A DNA stretch of 64,000 nt from an uncultured Flavobacteriaceae bacterium (GCA_947502495.1 CANNAC010000001.1:124001-188000), one strand, 5' to 3'. Shown: positions 1-9,027, counted from the stretch's first letter. The notes: generated by a model not told the origin, from the letters alone. Program-made: numbers and translations.

Positions 1-288
1 GCAGGACAAACCTTACGAGTAGATACGGGTTGTATTGTTGGTTTTGACCAAACCGTAAATTATGATATTGAGTTTGTTGGCGGTATAAAAAATACGGTCT
101 TTGGTGGTGAAGGTTTGTTCTTTGCAAAACTAGAAGGCCCAGGAACCGTATTTGTACAATCTTTGCCTTTTAGCAGATTAGCCGGAAGAGTTTTAGCTAC
201 GGCACCACGATCTGGAGGTGCTAGTAAAGGAGAAGGTAGTATTCTTGGGGGGATTGGAGATCTTTTAGATGGCGATAATAGGTTTTAG
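1..288 (+). CDS. AIM24/TIGR00266 family protein, 3' part only
   Basis: The open frame enters from the left edge and ends in TAG at 286-288, so only the last 95 codons are present. The residues (VGFDQTVNYDIEFVGG near the start, FFAKLEGPGTVFVQSLPFS in the middle, a Gly-rich tail ending GDLLDGDNRF) are those of the C-terminal half of the AIM24/TIGR00266 family, beta-sandwich proteins of unclear function that are common in bacteria. The family is recognised from memory of its conserved GPG and QSLPFS stretches. The start and N-terminal half lie outside the window. Confidence 0.85.
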   Translation, partial: AGQTLRVDTGCIVGFDQTVNYDIEFVGGIKNTVFGGEGLFFAKLEGPGTVFVQSLPFSRLAGRVLATAPRSGGASKGEGSILGGIGDLLDGDNRF

Positions 289-425
289 TTAATAAAGATT
301 CTGTGTTAAAGTTTTGTTTAAATAGAAATGCAATGCACTTTTTTTACTATATTTAATCAAAATAAAAATATATACAGCCTATAGAACATTTCTACTTTTT
401 ATTTACAACTAAACCTAATTAAATT

Positions 426-623
426 ATGGCAAGAGCAATGTTTGAGTACACTAAAACGGTACTTAATAAAGTAAGTTTTGATGCTAGTTTGTTTTGTAAA
501 GAAGTGCAAAAAGCTATTAATAGATTATTACCTTATGAAATTGAGGAACTTAAAATATTTATAGAATCACTTGTAAAGCAAAACCCAGAGCTAAATCAAT
601 GTTTGATATATTTAAAACCATAA
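426..623 (+). CDS. Small conserved protein, function unknown (65 aa)
   Basis: A 65-codon ORF with ATG start, directly followed by a strong terminator. The protein is soluble and predicted helical, with two Cys, no signal peptide and no transmembrane segment. It lies 137 bp downstream of the AIM24-family gene, on the same strand and before the same terminator, so the two may be co-transcribed. Coding character (A/T-ending codons, clean start and stop) supports a real gene. I do not recognise a domain and assign no function. Confidence 0.65.
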   Translation: MARAMFEYTKTVLNKVSFDASLFCKEVQKAINRLLPYEIEELKIFIESLVKQNPELNQCLIYLKP

Positions 624-655
624 AAAAAAGCGACATACATGTCGCTTTTTTTTTT
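622..655 (+). terminator. Rho-independent terminator
   Basis: GCGACA (630-635) pairs with TGTCGC (640-645) around a 4-nt loop. It is extended by an A-run before the stem and a T-run of about ten after it. It ends the small ORF at 426-623. Confidence 0.9.
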
Positions 656-683
656 GTTTTTAACAGCAAGTTTATTATAATTC

Positions 684-698
684 TAGTCTAAATAAATA
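684..698. promoter_or_regulatory. Candidate metal-regulator box (TAGTCTAAATAAATA)
   Basis: The TCTAAATAAA core overlaps the minus-7 box of the copper-type operon. The same core recurs at 38879 and 38953, upstream of the porin/FMN operon. An overlap with the promoter would suit a repressor. The regulator is unknown; a Fur- or DtxR-type protein is a guess. Confidence 0.4.
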
Positions 699-704
699 TA
701 TTTG
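697..704 (+). promoter_or_regulatory. Promoter minus-7 box TATATTTG
   Basis: Matches the Bacteroidota consensus TAnnTTTG. It lies 14 bp before the probable CTG start at 719, which would give a very short leader. Confidence 0.5.
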
Positions 705-718
705 CTAAAATTTTTATT

Positions 719-1096
719 CTGAAAAAAGTATTTATATTCATATTGCTATTTGCATTCGCGTTTAAGCCAATGTATTATGTAGGTCAAGTACTGTACTACG
801 AGCTTAATATTGATTATATTATAGATACCTATTGTGTTAATAAAGACAAACCAGAACTACAATGTAATGGTAAATGTCATTTAGCAAAACAACTACAACC
901 AGTTTCTAACGATAATAATAGTAACGATGCTATTTCTAGTTTAGTAGAAGCTTTTACATTTGTTTATTATAACGAATATCCTTCCATGGTATTTCGTACT
1001 GTTTTCTTTTTAGAAAGCAGAGAAGCATCTTTTTTCCACACGAATAACTATGTCTATTCTTTTGCGCATAGTCATTTCAAACCTCCAATCGTATAA
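719..1096 (+). CDS. Small Cys-containing protein, probably metal-linked; likely CTG start
   Basis: No ATG occurs near the 5' end. Reading from CTG at 719 gives KKVFIFILLFAFAFKP, a normal Lys-Lys start with one hydrophobic segment. The ORF starting only at TTG 743 would cut that segment. The mature part holds INKDKPELQCNGKCHL-type residues (here CVNKDKPELQCNGKCHL), a conserved feature of a flavobacterial family of about 125 aa that I recognise only as a recurrent neighbour of metal-uptake genes. The Cys-x4-Cys-His group is a plausible metal ligand. The gene leads the MbnP-MbnH-transporter operon and has a TCTAAATAAA box at its promoter. The start codon is inferred and would be non-canonical. 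Confidence 0.6.
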   Translation: MKKVFIFILLFAFAFKPMYYVGQVLYYELNIDYIIDTYCVNKDKPELQCNGKCHLAKQLQPVSNDNNSNDAISSLVEAFTFVYYNEYPSMVFRTVFFLESREASFFHTNNYVYSFAHSHFKPPIV

Positions 1097-1266
1097 TTTT
1101 ATTTTTTAGAATTAGACTTTTATAGTCTTTACCAAATCAACTTTTAAATAGTATTTAAGCGCGTTTCTGTGTATAAGAAACTTTGCTAAAACTAGTAGTT
1201 TACTAGATGTACTATTTATGATTTTTTGGTGCAAATCAACAATTCACAAAATTAAAATAATACAAA

Positions 1267-2070
1267 ATGAAATTATTAAAATATACATTTGCGTTCTTAG
1301 CATGCGCAGCAATTACTTCTTGTTCCTCCGATGATGACAATAACAATTCAGAAGACTTAACAGGGCAAACAGGAGAAGTAACTCTAAAATTTGACAACGG
1401 CGTAGGAGATCAAGACTTTATCTTCGGAACAACCTATAACAAATCTAACGACGAATCTTTTCAACTAGAAACTTTAAAATATATTATTAGTAATGTACAA
1501 TTTACAGATAGCGAAGGAAATACCTTTATGTATCCTGCAGAAGATAATGTGTTTATAGTAGACGAAACCGATGGGAATAATGCAGGTGAAATCTATATTA
1601 CTTTAAACAATGTAGATGCTGCAGATTATGTTTCGGTAAGCTTTGGTGTTGGTATAGATCAAGATCGTTTTGCGCTTGGTGCAGACGGACAAGGAGATTT
1701 TTTAGATGAAGCATCCGATGAAGGAATGATGTGGAGCTGGGCTTCCGGTTATAAATTTATTAAATTAGATGGTACATTCTCTACAAGTACACTTATAGAC
1801 GAGCCATTAAACGTACACATGGGAAGTGTAGGTACTGCATTAGATAATTACCGCGAAGTAACTTTAGCTTTTCCAAATACCGTATTAGTAAGAGACGATG
1901 CTTCACCAGAAGTTCATATTAAAGCAGATATAGCAAAAGTATTTGATGGAGCTACAACTGTGAATTTTGCAGATGGTTATGACCAAGTGCATACAGACGT
2001 AAATGAAACGCCTATTATCGCAGATAATATAAACACGATGTTTTCTGTACACCACGTACACAACGATTAA
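1267..2070 (+). CDS. MbnP-like copper-binding lipoprotein
   Basis: 267 aa. Residues 1-19 form a lipoprotein signal with lipobox ending at Cys19 (ITSC), followed by an acidic linker. The body resembles the MbnP family: an early strand (VTLKFDNGVG), FQLETLKYIISNVQF, and the motif MMWSWASGYKFIKLDG around residues 154-169. In methanotroph MbnP a Trp is oxidised to kynurenine by the partner dihaem enzyme MbnH and takes part in copper binding. Trp156 or Trp158 here are the candidates, by inference. The C-terminus VHHVHND (261-267) adds possible ligands. The next gene encodes an MbnH-type enzyme, which strongly supports the call. Expected location: periplasm or outer membrane. Confidence 0.8.
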   Translation: MKLLKYTFAFLACAAITSCSSDDDNNNSEDLTGQTGEVTLKFDNGVGDQDFIFGTTYNKSNDESFQLETLKYIISNVQFTDSEGNTFMYPAEDNVFIVDETDGNNAGEIYITLNNVDAADYVSVSFGVGIDQDRFALGADGQGDFLDEASDEGMMWSWASGYKFIKLDGTFSTSTLIDEPLNVHMGSVGTALDNYREVTLAFPNTVLVRDDASPEVHIKADIAKVFDGATTVNFADGYDQVHTDVNETPIIADNINTMFSVHHVHND

Positions 2071-2132
2071 TTAGTAACTAAAAATCAAGGGAAGCAATGT
2101 GGCTTTCCTTGATTTTACTAAACACATAAAAT

Positions 2133-3179
2133 ATGAAAAGAATACTTCTTTTTTTATTCGTGTGCTTTCTTGTTTTGTCGTGTAATAAAGATTCCGAAAC
2201 AGAAGTATACGTCCCCGTTCCCATACAAGTAGAATGGCCAGAAAATTTTCCAGAAATGGCATATAACCTAGATAATAATCCGCTTACAGAAGCTGGTTTT
2301 GAATTAGGTAAAGATTTGTTTTACGAAGGCAAACTGTCTTCCAACGGTGCAATAGCATGTGCTTTTTGTCATGAACAAGCTTTTGCATTTACACATCACG
2401 GACATAATTTAAGTCATGGTGTAAATGGAGGTGTCGGTTTTAGAAATGCACAGCCTATTCAAAACATGGCTTACCAAACTTCCTTTATGTGGAATGGATC
2501 TGCTTCACATCTAGATTTGCAACCTATTATACCTATTACTAGCGAAATAGAAATGGGAGAAACTTTGAGTAATATTATTGAAAAGTTAAGCGCAGATAGT
2601 GAATATCAAGAAAAATTTGAAAGGGCTTTTGAAGATGGTGAAGTAAGTACCGAAAACATGCTGAAAGCACTATCACAATTCATGGTTATGATGGTTTCTT
2701 CAAATGCTACTTACGATAAGTATGTTAGACAAGAAGACAATGTTACCTTATCTACAATCGAATTGGATGGCTTAAATACCTTTCAACAAAAATGTACTTC
2801 CTGTCATGCAACAGATTTGTTTACCGATCAAACTTTTAGAAATAACGGTCTACCAGTAAATCCTTTATTGAATGATACCGGACGCTATGAAATACTTGAA
2901 GATCCTAATGATTTATACAAGTTTAAAGTACCAAGTCTAAGAAACGTTGCCGTTTCCGGACCTTATATGCATGATGGACGATTTGCAACTTTAGAAGTGG
3001 TTTTAGATTTTTATGATGCTGGAGCTGTAGATAACGGTAATGTAGATCCATCGCTTTTAAGAGAAGATAATACTTATGGTATCACGCTTAACGATTACGA
3101 AAAAGAAAGTTTAATCGCTTTCTTGAAAACATTAACAGATAACGAATTTTTAGAAGATGAACGTTTTGCAGAATATTAA
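2133..3179 (+). CDS. MbnH/MauG-type dihaem cytochrome c peroxidase family lipoprotein
   Basis: 348 aa with a lipobox at Cys17 (LVLSC). Two c-type haem sites are visible: CAFCH at 76-80 and CTSCH at 221-225. The family signature PYMHDGRF occurs around 277-284. The length fits bacterial dihaem peroxidases and MauG-like enzymes. Its position directly after an MbnP-like gene argues for the MbnH role, oxidising a Trp of MbnP, rather than peroxide detoxification; that is inference from context. It overlaps the next gene by 23 bp, suggesting one transcript. Confidence 0.8.
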   Translation: MKRILLFLFVCFLVLSCNKDSETEVYVPVPIQVEWPENFPEMAYNLDNNPLTEAGFELGKDLFYEGKLSSNGAIACAFCHEQAFAFTHHGHNLSHGVNGGVGFRNAQPIQNMAYQTSFMWNGSASHLDLQPIIPITSEIEMGETLSNIIEKLSADSEYQEKFERAFEDGEVSTENMLKALSQFMVMMVSSNATYDKYVRQEDNVTLSTIELDGLNTFQQKCTSCHATDLFTDQTFRNNGLPVNPLLNDTGRYEILEDPNDLYKFKVPSLRNVAVSGPYMHDGRFATLEVVLDFYDAGAVDNGNVDPSLLREDNTYGITLNDYEKESLIAFLKTLTDNEFLEDERFAEY

Positions 3180-4149
3180 AACAGGAATACTACTACTTGC
3201 ATTGGTACTTTTACAAACCAATATGGTACAAGCACATACGATAAAAAAAGTATGCACGCATGACGAACCATTTAAAGTGTATTGTGATTTATGTGGATGC
3301 TCCACAAGTAGCGGAAGCTTTGGTTTTGGGACCTTAAGCAATGCTAATTTTGTTGGTGTACGATACATATATCAAAATTTTGAGTCTAGAAACGGTATTT
3401 TTGAAAACTCCCCAACCAGTAAAGAAAGTTTTAATACCTACCAATTGTGGGCGCAAATACCAATTAATAATTCTTTTTATGTTAGTGCTAATTTGCCATA
3501 TCAAGATTTAACTAGAAACTTTAATAATGCGAAGGAAAACATCAACGGTTTAGGAGATGCAAGCGTTATTGGTTGGTTTAAATTACCATTTTATAAAAAA
3601 CAGCATACCGATAAAGTCGATTTTAATATCGATCGTGAAGCTTCCGGGCATTCTTTACAATTTGGTTTAGGTATAAAATTACCAACCGGTAAATTTGAAG
3701 AAAGCTTGACAGATAATATAAATCCAGGTTTTCAAGTAGGAACCGGAAGTGTAGATGGGATTTTTTCTCTAGGTTATAATTACGGTGGAGACAAATATGG
3801 TGTAAATACTCTTTTTAGTTATTACTTAAAAGGCGAAAATAAAAACGATTACCAGTTTGGGAATCAGTTTAGTTATGCAACTAATCTATATCGTGCATTT
3901 GCAACAGAAAAAATGAATATCATGCCATTTGTTGGTGTTTCTGGAGATGTATATAAAAAGATTACGCAGTATGGTGAAACCTTAGAAGACACCGACGGAA
4001 ACATTTTAAATGCTTCTATTGGATCGGAATTAGCCATCGATAAATTTATTTTTGGTGCCAGTTATACGTTACCAATTAGCCAGAGTTTATTTGGTGATAA
4101 TGTAGAATCTAAACAGCGTTTGTCTGTGTATGTGAATTTTGCCTTGTAG
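3157..4149 (+). CDS. Outer-membrane transporter-like protein of the MbnP/MbnH operon
   Basis: 330 aa with signal peptide cleaved near AHT (residues 26-28). A short Cys cluster follows (VYCDLCGCSTSS, about 42-53), typical of porin-like proteins that accompany MbnP-MbnH pairs in Bacteroidota. The rest alternates polar and hydrophobic residues, with strand-like motifs (LPYQDLTRNF, FGLGIKLPTGKFEES) and ends in YVNFAL, an aromatic outer-membrane barrel ending. The start overlaps the peroxidase gene by 23 bp; it is preferred because it gives a full signal peptide. Likely job: passage of the copper ligand or metal across the outer membrane. Confidence 0.65.
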   Translation: MNVLQNIKTGILLLALVLLQTNMVQAHTIKKVCTHDEPFKVYCDLCGCSTSSGSFGFGTLSNANFVGVRYIYQNFESRNGIFENSPTSKESFNTYQLWAQIPINNSFYVSANLPYQDLTRNFNNAKENINGLGDASVIGWFKLPFYKKQHTDKVDFNIDREASGHSLQFGLGIKLPTGKFEESLTDNINPGFQVGTGSVDGIFSLGYNYGGDKYGVNTLFSYYLKGENKNDYQFGNQFSYATNLYRAFATEKMNIMPFVGVSGDVYKKITQYGETLEDTDGNILNASIGSELAIDKFIFGASYTLPISQSLFGDNVESKQRLSVYVNFAL

Positions 4150-4170
4150 GATTTCTACTGAATTTTATAT

Positions 4171-4203
4171 AAAAACAGATTGTGTATGCAGTCTGTTTTT
4201 TTT
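4171..4203 (+). terminator. Terminator of the copper-type operon
   Basis: AAAACAGA and TCTGTTTT arms separated by 11 nt, followed by a T-run. It sits 21 bp after the transporter stop. Confidence 0.75.
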
Positions 4204-4283
4204 AGTTTGGAATGTTTCTGATAGCTTACTAATTCATTCAGAATATTACCACACTATTTCCACACATTTATTTTAAAGAACTA

Positions 4284-4291
4284 TATCTTTG
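4284..4291 (+). promoter_or_regulatory. Promoter minus-7 box TATCTTTG, near-leaderless gene
   Basis: TAnnTTTG consensus ending only 4 nt before the ATG at 4296, so the transcript probably begins at or next to the start codon. Confidence 0.6.
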
Positions 4292-4295
4292 CAGC

Positions 4296-6152
4296 ATGCA
4301 ATCTAAAATCCTTTTTATTACACCTCCTTTTACGCAGTTAAATACCGCGTATCCTGCAACTGCTTATCTTAAAGGGTTTTTAGAAAAACACGAGATCTCA
4401 GTTACCCATTGCGATTTAAGTATCGAACTTTTTACTTCTGTTTTTAGAAGTGATTTTCTACGAGCAATTTTTCAGGAAGCTATCGATTTGGAGAATTATC
4501 AGTATCCAGAAATGAGCAAAAGAAAGGACTTGTATATTTCTAGAGTAGATGTGGTACTTGCATTTCTTCAGAAACAAGATATTAAAACGGCTAAAAAAAT
4601 CTTAGAAAAAGGTTTTTTACCATTAGGGCATCGTTTATCTAAAGTAAATACGACTATTACATGGGAAGCAGGAGAAATAGGAGTCATCGATAAAGCAAAG
4701 CATCATGCAACGCTTTTTATTGAAGAGATTGGCGATTTTATTCAAGCCAATGTCGATGAGTTTTTTGCCTTTACAAAATATGCCGAGCAAATTGCGACTT
4801 CGGCAAGTAGTTTTGATCAACTAGATACTTTTTTGAGTTATCAACCTACAATTATAGAAGAGGAAATGCTAGATATTCTAGTCGCGCAAATCGAAGAACA
4901 TACACCTGTTTTAGTTTGTTTTACGATTCCTTTTCCTGGGAATTTATTCGCAGCATTACGTTGTTCGCAGTTTATCAAACAACTTTTTCCAGATATACAT
5001 GTGGCTTTTGGTGGCGGATATTGTAACACCGAATTACGTACGCTGGAAGATCCTAGAATTTTTGAATTTGTAGATTTTATTTCCCTAGATGATGGCGAAG
5101 GTCCTTTGCTGAAAATAGTCCGATATCTAGAGGGTAAAGTGGATGCTAGTGAACTGGAGCGAACCTTTGTTCTAGAAAATGAAGCAGTGGTGTACAAGAA
5201 TAAAATTCCGAATACCATTTACCACCATAAAAATTTACCAGCACCAGATTATTCCGGATTGCCTTTTGACAAATATGTTTCTTTCTTAGATGTGGTAAAT
5301 CCGATGCATCGTATGTGGACAGATGCCAGATGGAATAAACTTACTATTTCGCATGGTTGTTACTGGAAACAGTGTTCGTTTTGTGATGTGACTTTAGATT
5401 ATATAGGGAATTATCAAAATACAACAGCCGAAGATTTAGTCGATAAAATTGAGAAAATAACAAAGGATACAGGCATTACTGGTTTTCATTTTGTAGATGA
5501 AGCTGCGCCTCCTAAAATGCTAAGAGCTTTGTCTAAAGCATTAATCGATAGAAATGTAAAGATTACTTGGTGGACGAACATTCGATTCGAAAAAACATTC
5601 GACTTCGAATTATGTGAGGTCATGGCAAAATCTGGTTGTATTGCGGTAACTGGTGGACTAGAAGTAGCTTCCGATAGGTTATTGGCTAAGATGAAAAAAG
5701 GGGTAGATATCGCACAAGTTACCAGAGTGACCAATAATTTTTCTAAGAATAATATCATGGTGCATGCCTATCTTATGTATGGATTCCCAACGCAAACCGA
5801 ACAAGAAACTATCGATTCTTTAGAAGTAGTGCGACAATTATTTGAAAGGAATTGTATTCAGTCTGCATTTTGGCATCAATTTACAACCACTATTCATAGT
5901 CCGATTGGTCAAAACCCAGAAGCATTTGGTATCGAAATAACAGGGCCTGTTTTTGAAGGATTTGCCCAAAACGATTTGTATCATGTAGATCCGCAAGGAG
6001 CAACCCATCCTAAGTATACCAAAGGTTTAAACGTGGCACTTCATAACTATTTAAATAATGCAGGCTTTGAAGAAAAGCTGCAAAACTGGTTTGATTTCCC
6101 GGTGCTTCCAACGAGTCATTCTAAAGGTTTGATTGCAAGTTTTTTAGTTTAA
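4296..6152 (+). CDS. B12-binding radical SAM protein
   Basis: 618 aa. The N-terminus (KILFITPPFTQLNTAYP) and a region around 200-290 with FGGGYC and LDDGEGP fit a cobalamin-binding Rossmann-like domain. The radical SAM domain begins about 350, with Cys355, Cys360 and Cys363 in HGCYWKQCSFC. The spacing is therefore Cx4CxxC, not the usual Cx3CxxC, although the rest of the domain (TWWTNIRFE, GGLEVASDRLL, MYGFPTQTEQET) is normal. The product is unknown: family members include methyltransferases and ring-forming enzymes. It is monocistronic with its own promoter, between two unrelated operons. Confidence 0.85.
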   Translation: MQSKILFITPPFTQLNTAYPATAYLKGFLEKHEISVTHCDLSIELFTSVFRSDFLRAIFQEAIDLENYQYPEMSKRKDLYISRVDVVLAFLQKQDIKTAKKILEKGFLPLGHRLSKVNTTITWEAGEIGVIDKAKHHATLFIEEIGDFIQANVDEFFAFTKYAEQIATSASSFDQLDTFLSYQPTIIEEEMLDILVAQIEEHTPVLVCFTIPFPGNLFAALRCSQFIKQLFPDIHVAFGGGYCNTELRTLEDPRIFEFVDFISLDDGEGPLLKIVRYLEGKVDASELERTFVLENEAVVYKNKIPNTIYHHKNLPAPDYSGLPFDKYVSFLDVVNPMHRMWTDARWNKLTISHGCYWKQCSFCDVTLDYIGNYQNTTAEDLVDKIEKITKDTGITGFHFVDEAAPPKMLRALSKALIDRNVKITWWTNIRFEKTFDFELCEVMAKSGCIAVTGGLEVASDRLLAKMKKGVDIAQVTRVTNNFSKNNIMVHAYLMYGFPTQTEQETIDSLEVVRQLFERNCIQSAFWHQFTTTIHSPIGQNPEAFGIEITGPVFEGFAQNDLYHVDPQGATHPKYTKGLNVALHNYLNNAGFEEKLQNWFDFPVLPTSHSKGLIASFLV

Positions 6153-6233
6153 AGTTTTTCTAAAAAAGAATAGGAGTGCGTTATCGACCTTCTTGTTAGT
6201 GGTAATTTATGCTTTGTAAAAAAAACGTATAAA

Positions 6234-6247
6234 CCCTGTTTTCGGGG
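6234..6247. promoter_or_regulatory. Candidate response-regulator operator CCCTGTTTTCGGGG
   Basis: It ends 23 nt before the TACATTTG box of the kinase-regulator operon. A near copy, CCCTGTTTTCAGGG, and a diverged second half-site lie before the next operon, the latter again exactly 23 nt before the minus-7 box. No minus-33 TTG is obvious, as expected for an activator-dependent promoter. Binding by the RR at 8383 is inferred. Confidence 0.5.
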
Positions 6248-6270
6248 ATGCTTATAAGGTTAGCAATTCC

Positions 6271-6278
6271 TACATTTG
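6271..6278 (+). promoter_or_regulatory. Promoter minus-7 box TACATTTG
   Basis: Consensus TAnnTTTG, 3 nt before the ATG at 6282, suggesting a leaderless transcript for the kinase gene. Confidence 0.6.
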
Positions 6279-6281
6279 TGC

Positions 6282-8378
6282 ATGTTTTTAAAGTCCCGAT
6301 ACTTTTTTACTTTTCTATTTGTATGCTATACTTCCATTGGTATGGCACAAACAACAACATCTATTATTGAAAGTGAAGAGGAAAAAGTAGATCAGCTTTT
6401 TTATTATTTCAATAATGGTTTTGAAAAAAAAGCATACAAGGAAGCGCATCATGTATTAGGTGCTTTTAAGTCTGAAAAAGCGATAACGAATACCAATTTA
6501 TTATTGGCGTACTACCATAGTAAATATGTGGCGATGGATTCTTCCATTTATTATACGCATCAAGCACTTAAAAGTAAAAAGAATATTAAAGATTCTTTAG
6601 GTGTGCGTTTAACCATATTGTCTTATCAACTTCTAGCTCTAAATAACAAAAACAAGGGCTTGTATCAGGAAAGTAAAAAGTGGCATATCAAAGGAGCAGA
6701 ACTCAGTGAGAAACATAAGGAAACAAACTTGTATTATACGCATTTACACGGATTGGCAAGTACCTATGTTACTCTTGGGAAAACAGAAGAGGCTTTAGCC
6801 CTTTTTGATAAATGTATTGCGTTTTCTAACGATGAGGAACTTATTTTAGGAAGCTATATTAATTTAGGTTCTATCTATTCATCCCTTTCTAACTATGAAA
6901 AAGCCAACGCCTATTTACAGAAAGCAAAAGATATCTGTGAGCAGGATACGCATAGAAAGCAAGCCTTAGTAAACGTTATAATTAATATAGGAGATAATTA
7001 TTTAAGTCAAGGAGAAACAGACAAAGCGCTTACGGCATTCTACGAAGCAAAAGAAATTAGCAGAGACAATAGATCTTATAATTTAGAACTCATCATTTTA
7101 GGAAAAATAGGAACTATCTTATTCAATGAAAAAAGAGATAGCGAAGCGCTTTTAATTTTTTCTAATACGCTAATTAAATCCTTGAATTTGGGGAATTTAG
7201 ATATAGAGATGAATAGTTATCTCATGTTAGAAAAGCTTTCGCTTCGAAAAGGGGATCATCGCAGTGCATATAACTACGGAAAACATTATTACGAGATAAA
7301 AGATTCTATCGAGAATTCACAAACCGAAAAAGAGATAAACAGTTTAGAGGTTAAATTTAAAACGCTAGAAAAAGAAAAAACGATAAAACTATTACAGATA
7401 GAAAACCTGAATAAGAGTTTACATATTAAGAACAAGGATGCAGATATAGAAAAGTATAAACTGCAAGAAGCTATTATTGCAAAACAAAATGAAAATCAGG
7501 TTTTACAATTACAAAACGGTGTTGAAAAACGTAAAAATGAAATCGCATTACTTAAAGAAAAAGAAACTTTAAAAGCTTTAGAACTAGATAGAGAAAAGAC
7601 TATTAAGTACATTGTTCTTGTGGCTTTTTTCATTTTATTAGTGCCAATTGCTGGACTTTTAATTATCTATTATCAAAAATTACAAGCACAAGGTTTACTT
7701 AATTTAAAAGAGAAAGAGATTAATGAGCAGCAAGTGATTTCCTTAAAAAAAGATCAAGAAATAAAGCTAATTAAAGCATCTATTAGAGGGCAAGATCAAG
7801 AGCGTAAAAAGATTGCTCAAGAAATGCATGATAGCGTTGGTGGTAACTTAGCAGCTATAAAATTGCAATTTAGTCAGCTTTCGAATCATCCAGATAAGTT
7901 GAAATTAATTTATAGTCAGTTAGACGATACGTATGAGCAAGTACGGAACATTTCGCATAATTTATTGCCGAAAAAAATCAGAGAAAATGATTTCGTTTTT
8001 TTAATCAAAGAATATATCCATACTGTGGAAGATGCTAGTGAGATACAATGCAATGTTTCTTTTTATGACGAAGAAAAGATCAATAGCCTAAACAAGATTT
8101 TACAAAACGAATTGTTTTCAATCTTTCAGGAATTAACAACCAATACACTAAAATACGCAAAAGCGAAAACCATAGATATACAGTTAGATCTTTTAAACGA
8201 ATGTCTCTTTTTTGTGTATGAAGACGATGGCATCGGATTTGATGTATCGAAGACTACATTAGGCATCGGTTTAACGAATATTAAGAATAGAATTGAAAAT
8301 TATAATGGCAAATTGCATATCGATTCCAAAGCGAATAGAGGTACCAATATCCATATAGAAATCCCATTAAAAGCATAA
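6282..8378 (+). CDS. TPR-containing sensor histidine kinase (HisKA_3/NarX type)
   Basis: 698 aa from the ATG at 6282; a TTG two codons upstream is less likely because the ATG fits the promoter. Order: signal peptide (to about 24), periplasmic tetratricopeptide-like repeats (about 40-350), long coiled coil, one transmembrane helix (YIVLVAFFILLVPIAGLLIIY, about 445-465), second coiled coil, HisKA_3 dimerisation helix with the phospho-acceptor in QERKKIAQEMHDS (His516), and a HATPase_c domain with DDGIGFD and GIGLTNIKNRIE. Family members sense an extracellular signal through the repeats. It sits 4 bp upstream of its cognate regulator. The operon likely controls itself and the LipL32 operon (see the shared operator). 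Confidence 0.92.
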   Translation: MFLKSRYFFTFLFVCYTSIGMAQTTTSIIESEEEKVDQLFYYFNNGFEKKAYKEAHHVLGAFKSEKAITNTNLLLAYYHSKYVAMDSSIYYTHQALKSKKNIKDSLGVRLTILSYQLLALNNKNKGLYQESKKWHIKGAELSEKHKETNLYYTHLHGLASTYVTLGKTEEALALFDKCIAFSNDEELILGSYINLGSIYSSLSNYEKANAYLQKAKDICEQDTHRKQALVNVIINIGDNYLSQGETDKALTAFYEAKEISRDNRSYNLELIILGKIGTILFNEKRDSEALLIFSNTLIKSLNLGNLDIEMNSYLMLEKLSLRKGDHRSAYNYGKHYYEIKDSIENSQTEKEINSLEVKFKTLEKEKTIKLLQIENLNKSLHIKNKDADIEKYKLQEAIIAKQNENQVLQLQNGVEKRKNEIALLKEKETLKALELDREKTIKYIVLVAFFILLVPIAGLLIIYYQKLQAQGLLNLKEKEINEQQVISLKKDQEIKLIKASIRGQDQERKKIAQEMHDSVGGNLAAIKLQFSQLSNHPDKLKLIYSQLDDTYEQVRNISHNLLPKKIRENDFVFLIKEYIHTVEDASEIQCNVSFYDEEKINSLNKILQNELFSIFQELTTNTLKYAKAKTIDIQLDLLNECLFFVYEDDGIGFDVSKTTLGIGLTNIKNRIENYNGKLHIDSKANRGTNIHIEIPLKA

Positions 8379-8382
8379 ATAA

Positions 8383-9027
8383 ATGAAGCATAACCTAATT
8401 ATAGCAGACGATCATAAAATGTTTTTAGATGGTTTATTAAGTATTTTAAAAACCGAAAGTAATTACAATATTCTATTTACGGCGAAGCATGGCGGACATG
8501 TTCAAAAATATATTTCGATAAATACAGAAGAAAAAATAGATCTTGTAATTACCGATGTCACTATGCCAGAAGTAGATGGTATTGCTTTAAATAAGTGGAT
8601 TAAAAAAACAGACAGAAATATAAAAACGTTAGTGGTTAGTATGCATAATGACCCAAAAATTATTGACGATCTTATTGAAAGTAACGTGGATGGTTATCTT
8701 CAGAAAAATGCACGAAAAGAAGAGTTTTTAAAAGCGATAGCAACCATTTTAGGAGGAGAAAAATACTTTTCAAAGGAAATTAAAGATATCTATCTGAAAA
8801 ATAAATTTGAAAAAAATAAAGAAAAGGAAATTAAACTCACCAAAAGGGAAGTGGAAGTTATCTCGCTAATTGCGGAAGAATTTACTACACAAGAAATTGC
8901 AGATCAGTTGTTTTTGAGCAAGCATACTATTGAAAGCTACCGAAAAAACCTGATTACAAAACTGGATGTGAGAAACCTCGCTGGACTTACCAAATACGCC
9001 ATAAAAAAAGGCTACGTGTCTTCCTAG
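8383..9027 (+). CDS. NarL/LuxR-family response regulator
   Basis: 214 aa. The receiver domain (1-120) has the acidic pair DD at 9-10, phospho-acceptor Asp58 in DLVITDVTMPEVDG and a conserved Lys in LQKNA. The C-terminal GerE/LuxR helix-turn-helix (about 147-207) includes LTKREVEVISLIAEEFTTQE and FLSKHTIESYRKNL. It is translationally close to the kinase. Likely targets are its own operon and the one starting at 9397, because both promoters carry a CCCTGTTTTC-type motif. Confidence 0.95.
   Translation: MKHNLIIADDHKMFLDGLLSILKTESNYNILFTAKHGGHVQKYISINTEEKIDLVITDVTMPEVDGIALNKWIKKTDRNIKTLVVSMHNDPKIIDDLIESNVDGYLQKNARKEEFLKAIATILGGEKYFSKEIKDIYLKNKFEKNKEKEIKLTKREVEVISLIAEEFTTQEIADQLFLSKHTIESYRKNLITKLDVRNLAGLTKYAIKKGYVSS

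Noticed and set aside
2133-3179. Dihaem enzyme as a plain peroxide-detoxifying CcpA
   Set aside because: The adjacent MbnP-like gene makes an MbnH role more likely, although catalysis cannot be told from sequence alone.
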